NCBI GenBank assembly: GCA_023525975.1
Contig: CM042025.1
Location: forward strand, 3,735,001-3,799,000
Length of the DNA: 64,000 nt
From: Smallanthus sonchifolius
Taxonomy: Eukaryota > Streptophyta > Magnoliopsida > Asterales > Asteraceae
Reading direction: 5' to 3'
A program made the position numbers and the translations under genes. How positions within the stretch are numbered: position 1 is the first letter of the stretch; the number at the start of each line of letters is the position of its first letter. Shown here piece by piece: positions 1 through 9,643 of the stretch. Under the pieces are notes generated by a model that was not told where the DNA came from, did no database searches, and saw only the letters and a list, made by a program, of their open reading frames with translations.

Positions 1-74
1 AGGCTTTAACCAATAGTTGTGCCTACTGAACAAACGATAGGAAGATGCCTTTAACATAACCAATAAATTGCAGG

Positions 75-881
75 ATGTCAGATCCATACTATTATCCTTA
101 TAATTACCCAAACTACTTCCCTGGAGAATCATCTAATCAAGTAGTACCAAGATATGACGATTATATCCACTACCTGCCGACCCCGGAGAATTGGAACAGA
201 ATGGTCGCAGAACAAGTGGAGCAGACTCAAGCAAGGCTTGAACCTCTGAGAGAAGAATCAGAGTATTCAGTGGAAATGGAAGATTCAAGAGAATCTTTAC
301 GTCCTGTTATGACATCTATGCCACCACCTCAATCATTAGACGTGGTAGATCATACCGGAACAATTCCAGAACATCCACCAAGTCCAAGTGAAGAAACTTC
401 GCGTTCATTTGCTGAATCTGACAAGGCTGCCGTTTGTGAAGGCAGTGGTGGAAAATACTTCTTTGACCCTATTCCAGAACATCCCGTTTTCAAGGAACCT
501 TTCTTCTATGTAGATCCCTCCGATGGACGTCAGTATGCAACCGACGGAAAGGTCGTGTGGTCTGTTAATTCAACATATCATGATCTTAGGATGGGACACA
601 GGAAACCACCTCCTTGCTATGGATACCCTGAAGAACTGCCAAACTCAATGGATGAACACCTTGATCGTGCTCTTAGGGAAGCTGACGATCTACGTGCTGA
701 GCTGTTCTTCACCAGACAAGTTGTAGTCCAGAATGAACAAACTATAATTGATTATGAGCTAGCTCAGGAAGACAGGAAGTATGCAGAGCAATGGGTGGCA
801 GATCAGTTGATCCAGAAGGGTGCTATGACCGAGACCCTGGGGAGGTTCTATCAGGATTTGGGAGATGTGTTTCTAGGTTGA
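75..881 (+). CDS. Extra ORF of the gypsy element, upstream of gag (268 aa, unknown function)
   Basis: This open frame lies inside the retroelement, 140 bp before gag-pol on the same strand. The protein opens with a Tyr/Pro-rich stretch and has an acidic, Ser/Pro-rich middle (residues ~55-120). A more ordered part follows (~125-190), with motifs such as FFDPIPEHPVF and FFYVDPSDGRQYATDG, and a Glu/Gln/Arg-rich, probably helical C-terminal third. I see no zinc knuckle, protease, RT, integrase or envelope-like membrane segment, and I recognise no family. It is intact over 268 codons, which suggests recent selection or a young copy. The ATG follows a CAG that resembles a 3' splice site. Extra ORFs next to gag are known in some plant gypsy lineages (Tat/Ogre), but are not standard for Tekay/Del elements. 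A captured host fragment is the alternative. Confidence 0.6.
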   Translation: MSDPYYYPYNYPNYFPGESSNQVVPRYDDYIHYLPTPENWNRMVAEQVEQTQARLEPLREESEYSVEMEDSRESLRPVMTSMPPPQSLDVVDHTGTIPEHPPSPSEETSRSFAESDKAAVCEGSGGKYFFDPIPEHPVFKEPFFYVDPSDGRQYATDGKVVWSVNSTYHDLRMGHRKPPPCYGYPEELPNSMDEHLDRALREADDLRAELFFTRQVVVQNEQTIIDYELAQEDRKYAEQWVADQLIQKGAMTETLGRFYQDLGDVFLG

Positions 882-1021
882 AGTTGATAATAGTATTTGT
901 ATAATTAGCTAACCCTACGTGATATAGATACATATCTATATTTCTCTATTTGTAATGAATAGATGAAGTTTAACGATAATAAACTTCAAATTTTGACCCA
1001 AATTCGTGCTTGTGTTCTTAG

Positions 1022-4000
1022 ATGTCTCAACAAAACAATGACAATAGCGGTCCATCTACCTACATTATCAAGGAAAAAGGAAAAGAAGTTAATAATAATC
1101 CTGAAATAACTACTCAACAACCAGAATTGCAACAACTGGTCAAACAAAGCATTAAAGAAATGCTTCCTGCCATAATAAAGGAAGTACAAGAAAACATCAA
1201 AACTCCAAGCCACGTAACTCTTCCTTCAAAAAGAATGGAAAACCCTTCGAAAACCCACACAGAGCAAGTAGCAAGCTCTCGTAAACCTCAAACCTCGAAA
1301 AGATCCAGAACATCAAGCAATAAGTATTCTGAATCTGAAGAATCGTTAAATCTAAGCAGTGAAAGCTCAGAAGAAGAAAATGAAACAAAAAGGTATAAAA
1401 ACAAGGGGTGTTCTTACAAAACCTTTCAGGACTGTAAACCTTATGAATTTAAGGGCACCGAAGGCGGTATTGCTACTCTTCACTGGCTAGAGAAGATGGA
1501 GTCAGTAATAGCAATTAGCAAGTGTGCTAAGAAAGATCAAGTACTGTATGCTTCAAACTCCTTCAAAAATGAAGCGTTGGAATGGTGGAATTCAATCATT
1601 TCTGCCAAAGGGAGGAGAAAGACCAATGCTATGGATTGGAAAGAATTCCGAGCAAAGGTGAAAAGGAAATTTTGCCCCAAGAATGAGAAAGAACAAGCTG
1701 AAAGGAAATTTTTGGATCACAGGATGGTGGGTACCAATGATCGAGAGTATACTACCAAATTTTTTGAATATGCCCGTTTGGCACCTCACCTGGCTAAACC
1801 CGAGTCGGTTCTCATAACTCGATATATTTACGGTTTAGTTCCAGAGATCCGTGATTTGGTGAAGGTTGTCTCACCAAAAACCATTGAGTCCACCGTAGAG
1901 CTGACCGGTACCATGACGGCTGGATTGATCAGAAACCTAGAAGAGAGAAAGAAAATGGAATCCTCTACAAAAACAAAACCCGAAGCCAAAAGATTTAGCA
2001 AAAGCTTTGGGCAAAAAGGATTTCCATTTAACAATCCACCATGCAAAACGTGCGGACGCAGGCATAGTGGAAAGTGTGTTTTTGAAACTCCATTCTGTAA
2101 TCATTGCAAGGTCTCAGGTCACACTACTGAGAATTGCTTCAAGAGAAAGGGAATGATTACTTGTTTCAATTGTGGAGAGCCAGGGCACATCAGAACGAAT
2201 TGCCCTAAGTTTGCAAAGACCAGAGGAGCTGGAGGATCAGGAGTTAAGATAACTCCAGAAACCAAAAAGATCGTGCGAGCATTTGTCATGAATGCTAATC
2301 AAGCTGAGAGAACGCCGGACGTAATTACCGGTACGTTTCTTCTTAATAATGTTTATGCTAAGGTCTTATTTGACTCAGGTGCGAACCGGAGTTTTATAGA
2401 TTATAATTTCTGTAATCTATTAAACGAACCATTAAGTCCCTTAGCTGAAACATATGAAGTAGAAACAGCGAACGGTGATTTGATAAAAATATCCCAATCA
2501 CTGAACAATTGTTACATTACATTGGCTGGTTTCACTATCCCAGTACAATTGTTACCAATGTCAATAACTGGCTTTGACATTGTTTTGGGGATGGATTGGT
2601 TATCCAATAACCAAGCCGAAATCCTTTGTAATCAACAAGTTGTAAAACTCGTTACACCAACAAACAAAACTCTAACTATCCAAGGTGATAAACCCACAAA
2701 ACCTATCCAGATAATCTCCATACTTAAAGCAACCAAGTGCTTAAGAAAAGGATATCTGGCATGTCTGGTATCAATTACTGCCTTGGAAAAGGAGAAGAAG
2801 ATAGAATCAGTACATGTAGTATCTGAATTTCCAGACGTTTTTCCTGAAGAACTGCCTGGATTACCACCAGAACGAGAGGTAGAATTTCGAATCAACCTTG
2901 TACCTGGTGCAACTCCAATTGCCAAATCCCCGTACAGACTGGCACCCACAGAAATGGCAGAACTCAAGAAACAATTGGATGAACTTCTTGAGAAAGGTTT
3001 TATCCAACCAAGTTCTTCACCCTGGGGAGCTCCAATTCTCTTTGTTAAGAAGAAAGACGGATCAATGCGCATGTGTATTGATTATCGGGAACTGAATAAA
3101 GTTACCATCAAAAACCGATACCCGCTTCCACGGATTGACGATTTATTCGATCAACTCCAAGGAGCTTGTCATTTTTCAAAGATCGATCTTCGTTCAGGTT
3201 ATCATCAGTTGAAAGTGCATGATAACGATATCTCGAAAACTGCATTTCGAACACGGTATGGACATTTCGAGTTCACGGTTATGCCATTTGGACTTACAAA
3301 TGCTCCTGCCGCATTCATGGACATGATGAATCGTGTCTGCAAACCTTACTTGGATAAGTTTGTCATAGTTTTTATTGATGACATACTTATTTATTCCAAA
3401 ACCCAAGTTGAACACGAAACTCATCTTCGAACCATACTTGAACTTCTTCGAAAAGAGAAATTATATGCTAAGTTTTCCAAATGCGAATTTTGGTTAACGG
3501 AAGTACAATTTCTTGGTCATGTCATCAACGTGAACGGAATTCAAGTAGATCCTTCCAAAATTGAAGCTATATCCAAATGGGAAATTCCCAAGTCACCCAC
3601 CGAAATTCGTAGTTTTCTGGGATTAGCGGGATATTACCGCCGGTTCATTCAAAATTTTTCTCGTATAGCAATCCCACTCACATCCCTAACTCGGAAATCT
3701 GTAAAATACGAATGGGGACCCAAACAATCTGAATCTTTTGAAACTTTGAAACAAAAACTGACAAACGCACCTATTCTATCTTTACTAGATGGTATTGAAG
3801 ACTTCGTAGTTTACTGCGACGCCTCACATACTGGTTTAGGTTGCGTATTAATGCAACGCAAGAAATTCATTGCTTATGCATCTCGTCAGTTGAAAATTCA
3901 TGAGAAAAACTACTCAACCCACGATCTAGAGTTGGGCGCTATAATCTTTGCTTTGAAATTATGGCGACACTATCTCTATGGGGTTAAGTTCACAATCTAC

Positions 4001-5548
4001 ACTGATCATAAAAGTCTCAAGTACATATTTAGCCAGAAGGAGTTAAATATGAGACAAAGAAGATGGATGGAAATCCTGAATGATTATGATTGTGAAATTT
4101 GTTATCATGAAGGAAAGGCAAATGTAGTAGCAGATGCCTTGAGCCGAAAAGAAAATGTCAAGCCAAAGAGAGTACGTTCTCTCAGACTTGAACTACAAAT
4201 TGATCTTGTAAGTCAGTTAAAAGAGGCACAAGAGTTAGCTTTGAAGGAAGGTAACTTTGAAAAAGAAGGAATGAAAGGAATGCTTGATTTACTGATCAAA
4301 GGAGAAGATAATATCCTTCGCATGAATAAACGTATTTGGGTACCAGTTACAGGTGATCTTCGAGAGCGAATCCTCGAAGAAGCACACAAGTCCAAATACA
4401 CCATGCACCCAGGAAGTGATAAAATGTACAAGAACCTCAAAGAAAGTTACTGGTGGATTGGTATGAAAAAGAACATTGCTATCTACATAGCAAAATGTTT
4501 GACTTGTTCCAAAGTCAAAGCCGAACACCAAAAGCCAGCTGGATTATTGCAACAGTTAGAATTACCAGTTTGGAAATGGGAACTGATAACTATGGACTTT
4601 ATTACAAAACTTCCTCGAACCACTCGTGGAAATAATGCAATCTGGGTTATCATTGACCGTTTAACCAAATCAGCTCACTTTCTATCTATCAAGGACACCA
4701 TGAGTATGGACAAAATGGCGCAAATTTACGTTAATGAAATTGTAACGTTACATGGTGTGCCTCTATCCATAGTGTCAGATAGAGATAGTCGCTTCACATC
4801 TCGATTCTGGCAAAGTTTTCAAACAGCTCTAGGAACTCGATTGAATCTTAGCACTGCTTATCATCCACAAACTGATGGGCAGAGCGAAAGAACCATACAA
4901 ACCCTAGAAGATATGCTCCGAGCCTGTGTGATAGACTTTGGAGGTAATTGGGATGATCATTTACCTCTAATGGAATTCTCATACAACAATAGTTATCACA
5001 CAAGTATTCAGGCCGCACCATTTGAAGCATTGTACGGACGGAAATGTCGAACGCCTGTATGTTGGTCAGATATCGGAGAAAATCAGTTATCAGGACCAGA
5101 GATAGTCCAAGAAACCACTGATAAAGTATTACAAATACGTGAACGTTTAAAAGCGGCTCGAGATCGACAGAAAAGTTATGCAGATAAACGAAGAAAGCCG
5201 TTAGAATTCCAATTCGGTGACAAGGTGTTATTAAAAGTTTCACCTTGGAAAGGTGTTATTCGTTTCGGAAAGAAAGGAAAGTTAAGTCCACGTTTTGTTG
5301 GACCTTTCAAAATCATTAAACGAATCGGATCTGTTGCCTATCAGCTTGAACTACCAGTAGAGATGGGTGGGGTACACGATATATTCCATGTATCAAACCT
5401 ACGTAAGTGTTTAGCTGATGAATCCTTGCTGATGCCTTTACAAGATGTGGAAGTAAATGAAAAGCTCAAATTCATTGAACGACCGTTACAAATTGAAGAC
5501 CGACAAATCAAAAAGCTTAAACGGAAACAATTGGTGTTGGTCAAATAA
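1022..5548 (+). CDS. Ty3/gypsy gag-pol polyprotein (Tekay/Del-type chromovirus), chromodomain end lost by frameshift
   Basis: One 1508-codon frame encodes the whole polyprotein. In order: a basic N-terminal region; the gag capsid (~residues 135-300, ending with the conserved WKEFRAKVKRKF and RKFLDHRM region); a degenerate plus two canonical CCHC knuckles (CNHCKVSGHTTENC, CFNCGEPGHIRTNC, ~360-395); an aspartic protease with DSGANRS (~450); a reverse transcriptase with CIDYRELNK (~685) and FIDDILIYS (~784); RNase H with YCDASHTGLG (~937); an integrase with an HHCC finger and a DD35E core; and the start of a C-terminal chromodomain. The frame stops after LVLVK at 5546-5548. The rest of the chromodomain-like sequence is readable in another frame to a stop at 5629-5631, so a single-base indel explains the break. 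Catalytic motifs look intact; chromatin targeting may be impaired. The 5' LTR and leader lie outside the window. Confidence 0.95.
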   Translation: MSQQNNDNSGPSTYIIKEKGKEVNNNPEITTQQPELQQLVKQSIKEMLPAIIKEVQENIKTPSHVTLPSKRMENPSKTHTEQVASSRKPQTSKRSRTSSNKYSESEESLNLSSESSEEENETKRYKNKGCSYKTFQDCKPYEFKGTEGGIATLHWLEKMESVIAISKCAKKDQVLYASNSFKNEALEWWNSIISAKGRRKTNAMDWKEFRAKVKRKFCPKNEKEQAERKFLDHRMVGTNDREYTTKFFEYARLAPHLAKPESVLITRYIYGLVPEIRDLVKVVSPKTIESTVELTGTMTAGLIRNLEERKKMESSTKTKPEAKRFSKSFGQKGFPFNNPPCKTCGRRHSGKCVFETPFCNHCKVSGHTTENCFKRKGMITCFNCGEPGHIRTNCPKFAKTRGAGGSGVKITPETKKIVRAFVMNANQAERTPDVITGTFLLNNVYAKVLFDSGANRSFIDYNFCNLLNEPLSPLAETYEVETANGDLIKISQSLNNCYITLAGFTIPVQLLPMSITGFDIVLGMDWLSNNQAEILCNQQVVKLVTPTNKTLTIQGDKPTKPIQIISILKATKCLRKGYLACLVSITALEKEKKIESVHVVSEFPDVFPEELPGLPPEREVEFRINLVPGATPIAKSPYRLAPTEMAELKKQLDELLEKGFIQPSSSPWGAPILFVKKKDGSMRMCIDYRELNKVTIKNRYPLPRIDDLFDQLQGACHFSKIDLRSGYHQLKVHDNDISKTAFRTRYGHFEFTVMPFGLTNAPAAFMDMMNRVCKPYLDKFVIVFIDDILIYSKTQVEHETHLRTILELLRKEKLYAKFSKCEFWLTEVQFLGHVINVNGIQVDPSKIEAISKWEIPKSPTEIRSFLGLAGYYRRFIQNFSRIAIPLTSLTRKSVKYEWGPKQSESFETLKQKLTNAPILSLLDGIEDFVVYCDASHTGLGCVLMQRKKFIAYASRQLKIHEKNYSTHDLELGAIIFALKLWRHYLYGVKFTIYTDHKSLKYIFSQKELNMRQRRWMEILNDYDCEICYHEGKANVVADALSRKENVKPKRVRSLRLELQIDLVSQLKEAQELALKEGNFEKEGMKGMLDLLIKGEDNILRMNKRIWVPVTGDLRERILEEAHKSKYTMHPGSDKMYKNLKESYWWIGMKKNIAIYIAKCLTCSKVKAEHQKPAGLLQQLELPVWKWELITMDFITKLPRTTRGNNAIWVIIDRLTKSAHFLSIKDTMSMDKMAQIYVNEIVTLHGVPLSIVSDRDSRFTSRFWQSFQTALGTRLNLSTAYHPQTDGQSERTIQTLEDMLRACVIDFGGNWDDHLPLMEFSYNNSYHTSIQAAPFEALYGRKCRTPVCWSDIGENQLSGPEIVQETTDKVLQIRERLKAARDRQKSYADKRRKPLEFQFGDKVLLKVSPWKGVIRFGKKGKLSPRFVGPFKIIKRIGSVAYQLELPVEMGGVHDIFHVSNLRKCLADESLLMPLQDVEVNEKLKFIERPLQIEDRQIKKLKRKQLVLVK

Positions 5549-5653
5549 GATGGGATTCCAGACGTGGCCCAGAATATACCTGGGAACTTGAGTCAGAAAT
5601 GCGCAAAAAGTATCCACATCTCTTTCAATGAATCTCGAGGACGAGATTATTCT

Positions 5654-5667
5654 AAAGGAGGGGAGGA
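5654..5667 (+). other. Polypurine tract of the gypsy element
   Basis: A 14-base all-purine run (AAAGGAGGGGAGGA) directly abuts the TG that opens the 3' LTR. This is the expected primer site for plus-strand synthesis during reverse transcription. It fixes the left border of the LTR and supports the assignment of the preceding ORFs to this element. Confidence 0.85.
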
Positions 5668-5711
5668 TGTAACACCCAAAAATAAAAAGAAAAGAAAAAT
5701 TCAAAATTTCA

Positions 5712-5990
5712 CTCCCTCGCGGTACGCGAGGGAGAGATTTTGACAAAACCTCGCGGTACGCGAGGGGACTGCTTATGCGCCAGAAAATCACCTTCTCGCG
5801 GTACGCGAGAAGATCTTCGATGAAGTCTCGCGGTACGCGAGGGAATAGTACACGCGTCAGGGCCAGAAAACACGTGTCATGTACACTTGCCACCTGCTGC
5901 CACGTGTCATGCTGACTCACCTCGATTCGCGACTTGTCATCCCCTCGCGGTACGCGAGGGATTTCCTTGGCCGGCCTCGCGGTACGCGAG
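5712..5990 (+). repeat. Six-copy array of CTCGCG-GTA-CGCGAG hairpins in U3
   Basis: The 15-mer CTCGCGGTACGCGAG occurs exactly at 5716, 5750, 5795, 5827, 5944 and 5976. Each copy is a 6-bp perfect stem with a GTA loop. Several stems extend outward: 10 bp in copy 1 (5712-5734), 9 bp in copy 3 (5792-5812) and 8 bp in copy 5 (5942-5960). Copies 1 and 3 differ in the outer pairs (CC/GG versus TT/AA) yet both remain paired. The array lies 20-300 bp upstream of the TATA box, so a promoter or silencing role is plausible but untested. Confidence 0.95.
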
Positions 5991-6007
5991 GGACCGGAAT
6001 TCCAGCC

Positions 6008-6014
6008 TATAAAA
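6008..6014 (+). promoter_or_regulatory. TATA box of the gypsy LTR
   Basis: TATAAAA in the context GCCTATAAAAGGCC lies 18 bp after the last U3 hairpin. Transcription would start about 25-30 bp downstream (around 6035-6045), which marks the U3/R border. Confidence 0.7.
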
Positions 6015-7246
6015 GGCCTTCAAAGGGGATTGAATTCTGTACAGTTTCCAAACGTTCGTTTCACACAAACCCCGTTCTTTCAAGCTCCACGACATCCCGA
6101 AGTGCTATCCAAGAGTCCAAACGAAATCCTGCACCAGCCGAAGTTTCGTCCAAATCCCGCGAAGTAGGTATCGTTAAAACTATTCATATATATATAGCCA
6201 CAGTTATATATATATTCTCTCATATATATTCTCGTTAATCGTGTCTTCCCTAGGAAGAAACGTGTCGAGGTTCTGCTCAAATTCCGAAGCCTACAACCCT
6301 ACCAGCCATCAAAATCAAGGTGAACACGTTTAACGCTTTTCAAACGATAAAACCATTTTATTTACGAAAACGGCATGAAACAAATTAAATGCTTTAATCA
6401 TAAGGGTAATCTACGTGATAACATTCAGGCCATAAGCATACGTAGATTTGATCAAATGGTATACATGTGACGGGTGAAAGTCCGGTCCGTGGCTGGGTAC
6501 AGATCATGTAATGGGAAATCATAAGACTAAGGATGGGTTTCCTTAGCAGATTATACGAGGGACGAGTTCCTGAGTATCATGTAAGACTAAGAACAAGGTT
6601 CTTAGCATCATCACCCTGGGAATAGGCTATCAGTCTGAGACATAGCGCTCAGCCAGTTGACCCCATGGCAGTTAACCCAGTGTATGTAGGTGGTATATAC
6701 TTCAGGTGAAATAGACTGCTGAATGTGTAGATTTACCATACAAAAACGTGCTTAAAGGCTTTAATTTGGTTTATGTTAGAAATCATTTTCGTGTCAGTTA
6801 AATGTGATTCACCAGCTTTATGCTGATGTTCATTTTCAAAACGTTTTTCACAGGTAATGAAAGAAATCATTAAATTCAGGGTGATGCAGTAAAGACAAGA
6901 TCTTTAGGCATATCAAAATCCCTGTGGCAGACTAATACAAGACCAAATGTTGGAACGGACGTAGATCCTAGACATTTTGAATGGCTTGTATTATGTAAAT
7001 TATTTCAATCACTGTACATTATATAATAGACTTTTGAAGATCTATTATCATGAAATGAAAAGGGACGTGGATCCCAAGTTTTGACAAAAAGTACAGAATT
7101 AACCCTTGAGGTTATTTACATTACATTTCATTACAAAAAGGCATCAAGTAAAAACAAAGACTTCCGCTGTCCAAATTTATGGGACCTCATTCAGATACCA
7201 GCATTATCTCGCGACGCCCGGGCAGGGGTAGCCCGGGGTTGTGACA

Positions 7247-7964
7247 GTTTCGCTGAAAACTCACATCTTAATGGTTCTGCAAGCCTCTTAATGGTTCAGC
7301 TATAAAACCATGTTGAACCATTCATAGCTCTTAATGGTTCAGCACTTAATAGTTCAGATTTTGTCAAATAGTCCCTTCGTTTCATGAAACATGAATAAAC
7401 CAATCCTTGGGGATTGACATTGGTTTTAACAAACAGTCTGGTCCGGCTCGATGAGTTTTTACAAAAAATTTGGTCTGAACCGGTAACTACGTTTTAAAAA
7501 AAAATACAAACCAAATCAATCGGGTTGGTTGGGTCAGCCAAATCGTCCGGCTTTCGCGGTTTGACTGTTTACCGGTTTTGAAAGAAAAAAAGTATTTTAA
7601 TTTTTTTTTCAAAAAAACATAATTTTTATTTTTTAATGATAATGATAATTAAATAAAGGTTTTGATGTGATATTTGTCACTTCCTGTGCATTCTCAACCT
7701 TTTTTTCTCGTCTCTCTCTTATTAATTATACAAATTTTTTTAATTGTTTTTATAATTTTTGTTTTTATCATCTCTCTCCTATTAAATAATAATGATTTGT
7801 ATAATTCTTTTTATATAATGTTTTTTATTTTAAAAAAGTAGGTTTTTTCATAAAACATTTTTATAAATTGAACACTTCTTTCATTCTTTTTATAAAATAT
7901 TTTTAAAAAATAACTAAATAACGTTTCTAAAATTTATATTAAAAAACTATGTAATATGTCATAA
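7247..7964. other. AT-rich intergenic sequence with degenerate repeats
   Basis: There is no credible coding sequence. The first 130 bp contain several imperfect copies of TTAATGGTTCAG. Around 7640-7760 there is a Helitron-like left-end block (AAATAAAGGTTTTGATG... followed by a CTCTCTCTTATTAAT-type stretch) that lacks clear termini. Confidence 0.5.
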
Positions 7965-9137
7965 ATATATACTATATAATAAATAAAGGTTTTCAATGCC
8001 ACATGTCACCTCCACAATTATTCTCACCATTTTTTTCCCGCCTCTCTCTCTTATTAAATAAACTTCCATCTTTTAATAATCTCTCTTATTAAATACACCT
8101 CTATCTTTTAATAATAATATATTTTTAAAGAAATACTAATCTATATATTATATTAATAAATAAATCTACTGACATATTTTGACGAGTGTATGTGTTAATA
8201 GATTATATTGTATTTCACGGGTTTGTTCAACTCGTGTAAAACACGAGTTTTTAAAAAATATTTTTTTATTACTTAATATATAATATTGTATTTGATCAAC
8301 CAGTGTAATACACATGATTTTAACATATATATAATATGTAAATCTTTATTAGAGCAAGGGGTATACCCGTGTGATTATGGTGTGGTGTGATAATAAAGTG
8401 CACGTCACGTGGCGCCACGTCAATACTCTCATTATCACACCACCCATCATTTGACAACGGTTATACCCGTGTTATTGTGGTGGTGTGATAATTAAATGTT
8501 TTTTTTAATTTCCATTTAAATAAAATAAAACATAATATTTCATTAATAAAAATTAAATAAAACATAATAAATAATATTTCATTAATAATTAAAAAAAATT
8601 ACATTACTAAAAAAATTACCTAATGATTTGAATTTTCGTAAACATACTCAATCAAGTCCGCCTTTAGTGCGTTATGAATTTCTCGATTGTCGGTTTACTC
8701 GCTTTTGATTTTCATCAATTTATTCGTGCGTAGACTCCTCCTCATTTAGACATATAATTTTTTTTAATAACATGAAACTTAATAATGTTATTAAAAGGGT
8801 AGAGAGTGGTAATATTAAATAGTTAATTATTCTCTTTGTAATTTTTTCTCCTTGAAATCTTAGTGAAAATAGATCAATAAATAAAATAAAAGTTAAAATG
8901 TGTTGCTATTATCCTTTTGTTGGTTTTGATTTCTTTAACATTTGCCATGAAAATTATCACGTACAAGATCAACGCATTGAATTTTTTTTGAGGGGTGGTG
9001 TTCCAAATGAATCACGGCGTGATTCATGCTCCCACGTCGGATCACGCCTGATTTCACGGGTGTATACCGGATACTCTTACTAAGTATATAAAATTGCATT
9101 TATTCAACCCGTGTAATAAACCGGGTTTCTAACCTAG
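7965..9137 (+). mobile_element. Degenerate non-autonomous Helitron(s), interrupted by a Harbinger element
   Basis: The left side carries the family signature TACTATATAATAAATAAAGG, with the terminal TC mutated. The right side ends with a CCCGTGTAATA..CCGGG hairpin remnant, then AACCTAG followed by T (CTAG at 9134-9137). A second internal family end near 8265-8320 shows this is either two fused copies or an internally duplicated one. The Harbinger element at 8352-9076 is inserted between the two family segments. Confidence 0.5.
8352..9076. mobile_element. PIF/Harbinger element (725 bp, non-autonomous) with TTA TSD
   Basis: TTA flanks both ends (8349-8351 and 9077-9079). The ends are inverted and similar (GAGCAAGGGGTATACCCGTG against GAGTATCCGGTATACACCCG). 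Read on the minus strand, 8600-8760 gives a peptide like the end of a PIF-type protein (NALKADLIEYVYENSNH, then stop). A subterminal foldback (GTGGTGTGATAAT near 8390, complement near 8428) is also present. The element sits inside a Helitron and is younger than it. Confidence 0.6.
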
Positions 9138-9518
9138 TACATATAATGTATTCAAATAATAAATGTCAGATCGCCCATTCGGTTTACACAACCAGTTCCA
9201 AGTTTCAAACCCTAAACCATAAAACTGTCATAACTGAACCGTGAACCAAACCGTATACATTTCAAACCAGTGAAACCGACAGACTTACTTCGATTTGGAC
9301 GGTTCAATAAATTTTAGCGGTTTATGTTACTTGCAACTCTTAAGGTACAACCAATCCAAAGGTATGGTCGATTGAATACGGACGAGGGTTATCTATCCAA
9401 AGAAGCCTTGAATGACATTGGTCAGTTCCAAGAAGAAACCAAAACGGGGCATTACTGGTCCTCTTAAATCTCACCCCAAATTGTTAACCTAAAACCATTC
9501 ATATTCTCACAATTCGAT

Positions 9519-9590
9519 ATGGCGAAAGGAGAATCAACGCCTCTGAAATCAGCCGTGGTGGTGATCGGAGCCCTAGGTTTTGAAGAATGA
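9519..9590 (+). pseudogene. Possible captured 5' exon fragment of a chloroplast outer-envelope 7-kDa protein gene (OEP7-like)
   Basis: A 23-codon frame with a UTR-like leader contains KSAVVVIGALGF. As I recall it, this resembles the start of the OEP7 membrane anchor of plant chloroplast outer envelopes, just before its conserved WLAIE part. Homology appears to stop abruptly at the Helitron-like sequence that begins near 9580, and no continuation is found beyond 9643. I read it as a gene fragment captured by, or cut off by, a Helitron. The match is from memory and short, so confidence is modest. Confidence 0.35.
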
Positions 9591-9643
9591 ATATGAAGGT
9601 GACACGTGTCATGAAAAAACCTTTATTTATTATATAGTATAGA
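9580..9643 (-). mobile_element. Helitron 5' end (minus strand)
   Basis: On the minus strand the sequence starts TCTATACTATATAATAAATA and continues with the family's AAAGGTTTT and CACGTGTCACC block. A T at 9644 (A on the minus strand) fits the A|TC insertion rule. No 3' end (hairpin plus CTAG) is evident to the left. Confidence 0.5.

Larger units (their letters stand above)
5668..7246 (+). mobile_element. 3' LTR of the gypsy element (1579 bp)
   Basis: The LTR opens TGTAACACCC right after the polypurine tract and closes GGGTTGTGACA, giving TG...CA ends and a short inverted repeat (TGT.ACA). U3 (5668 to ~6035) holds an array of hairpins and a TATA box at 6008; R and U5 follow. Short overlapping ORFs at 5879-6238 are by-products of the GC-rich repeats. 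The 5 bases after the LTR are GTTTC; the matching TSD copy would be at the unseen 5' end. Confidence 0.85.

Noticed and set aside
877..1021. An intron joining the extra ORF to gag
   Set aside because: A GT and AG can be placed, but the join would leave gag out of frame.
5712..5990. CRISPR-like array
   Set aside because: Spacing is irregular, spacers are not uniform in length, and the region is the U3 of a plant retroelement.
5879..6238. Overlapping ORFs in the LTR
   Set aside because: They are created by the CG-rich hairpin units and the leader, with no domain; LTR sequence explains them.
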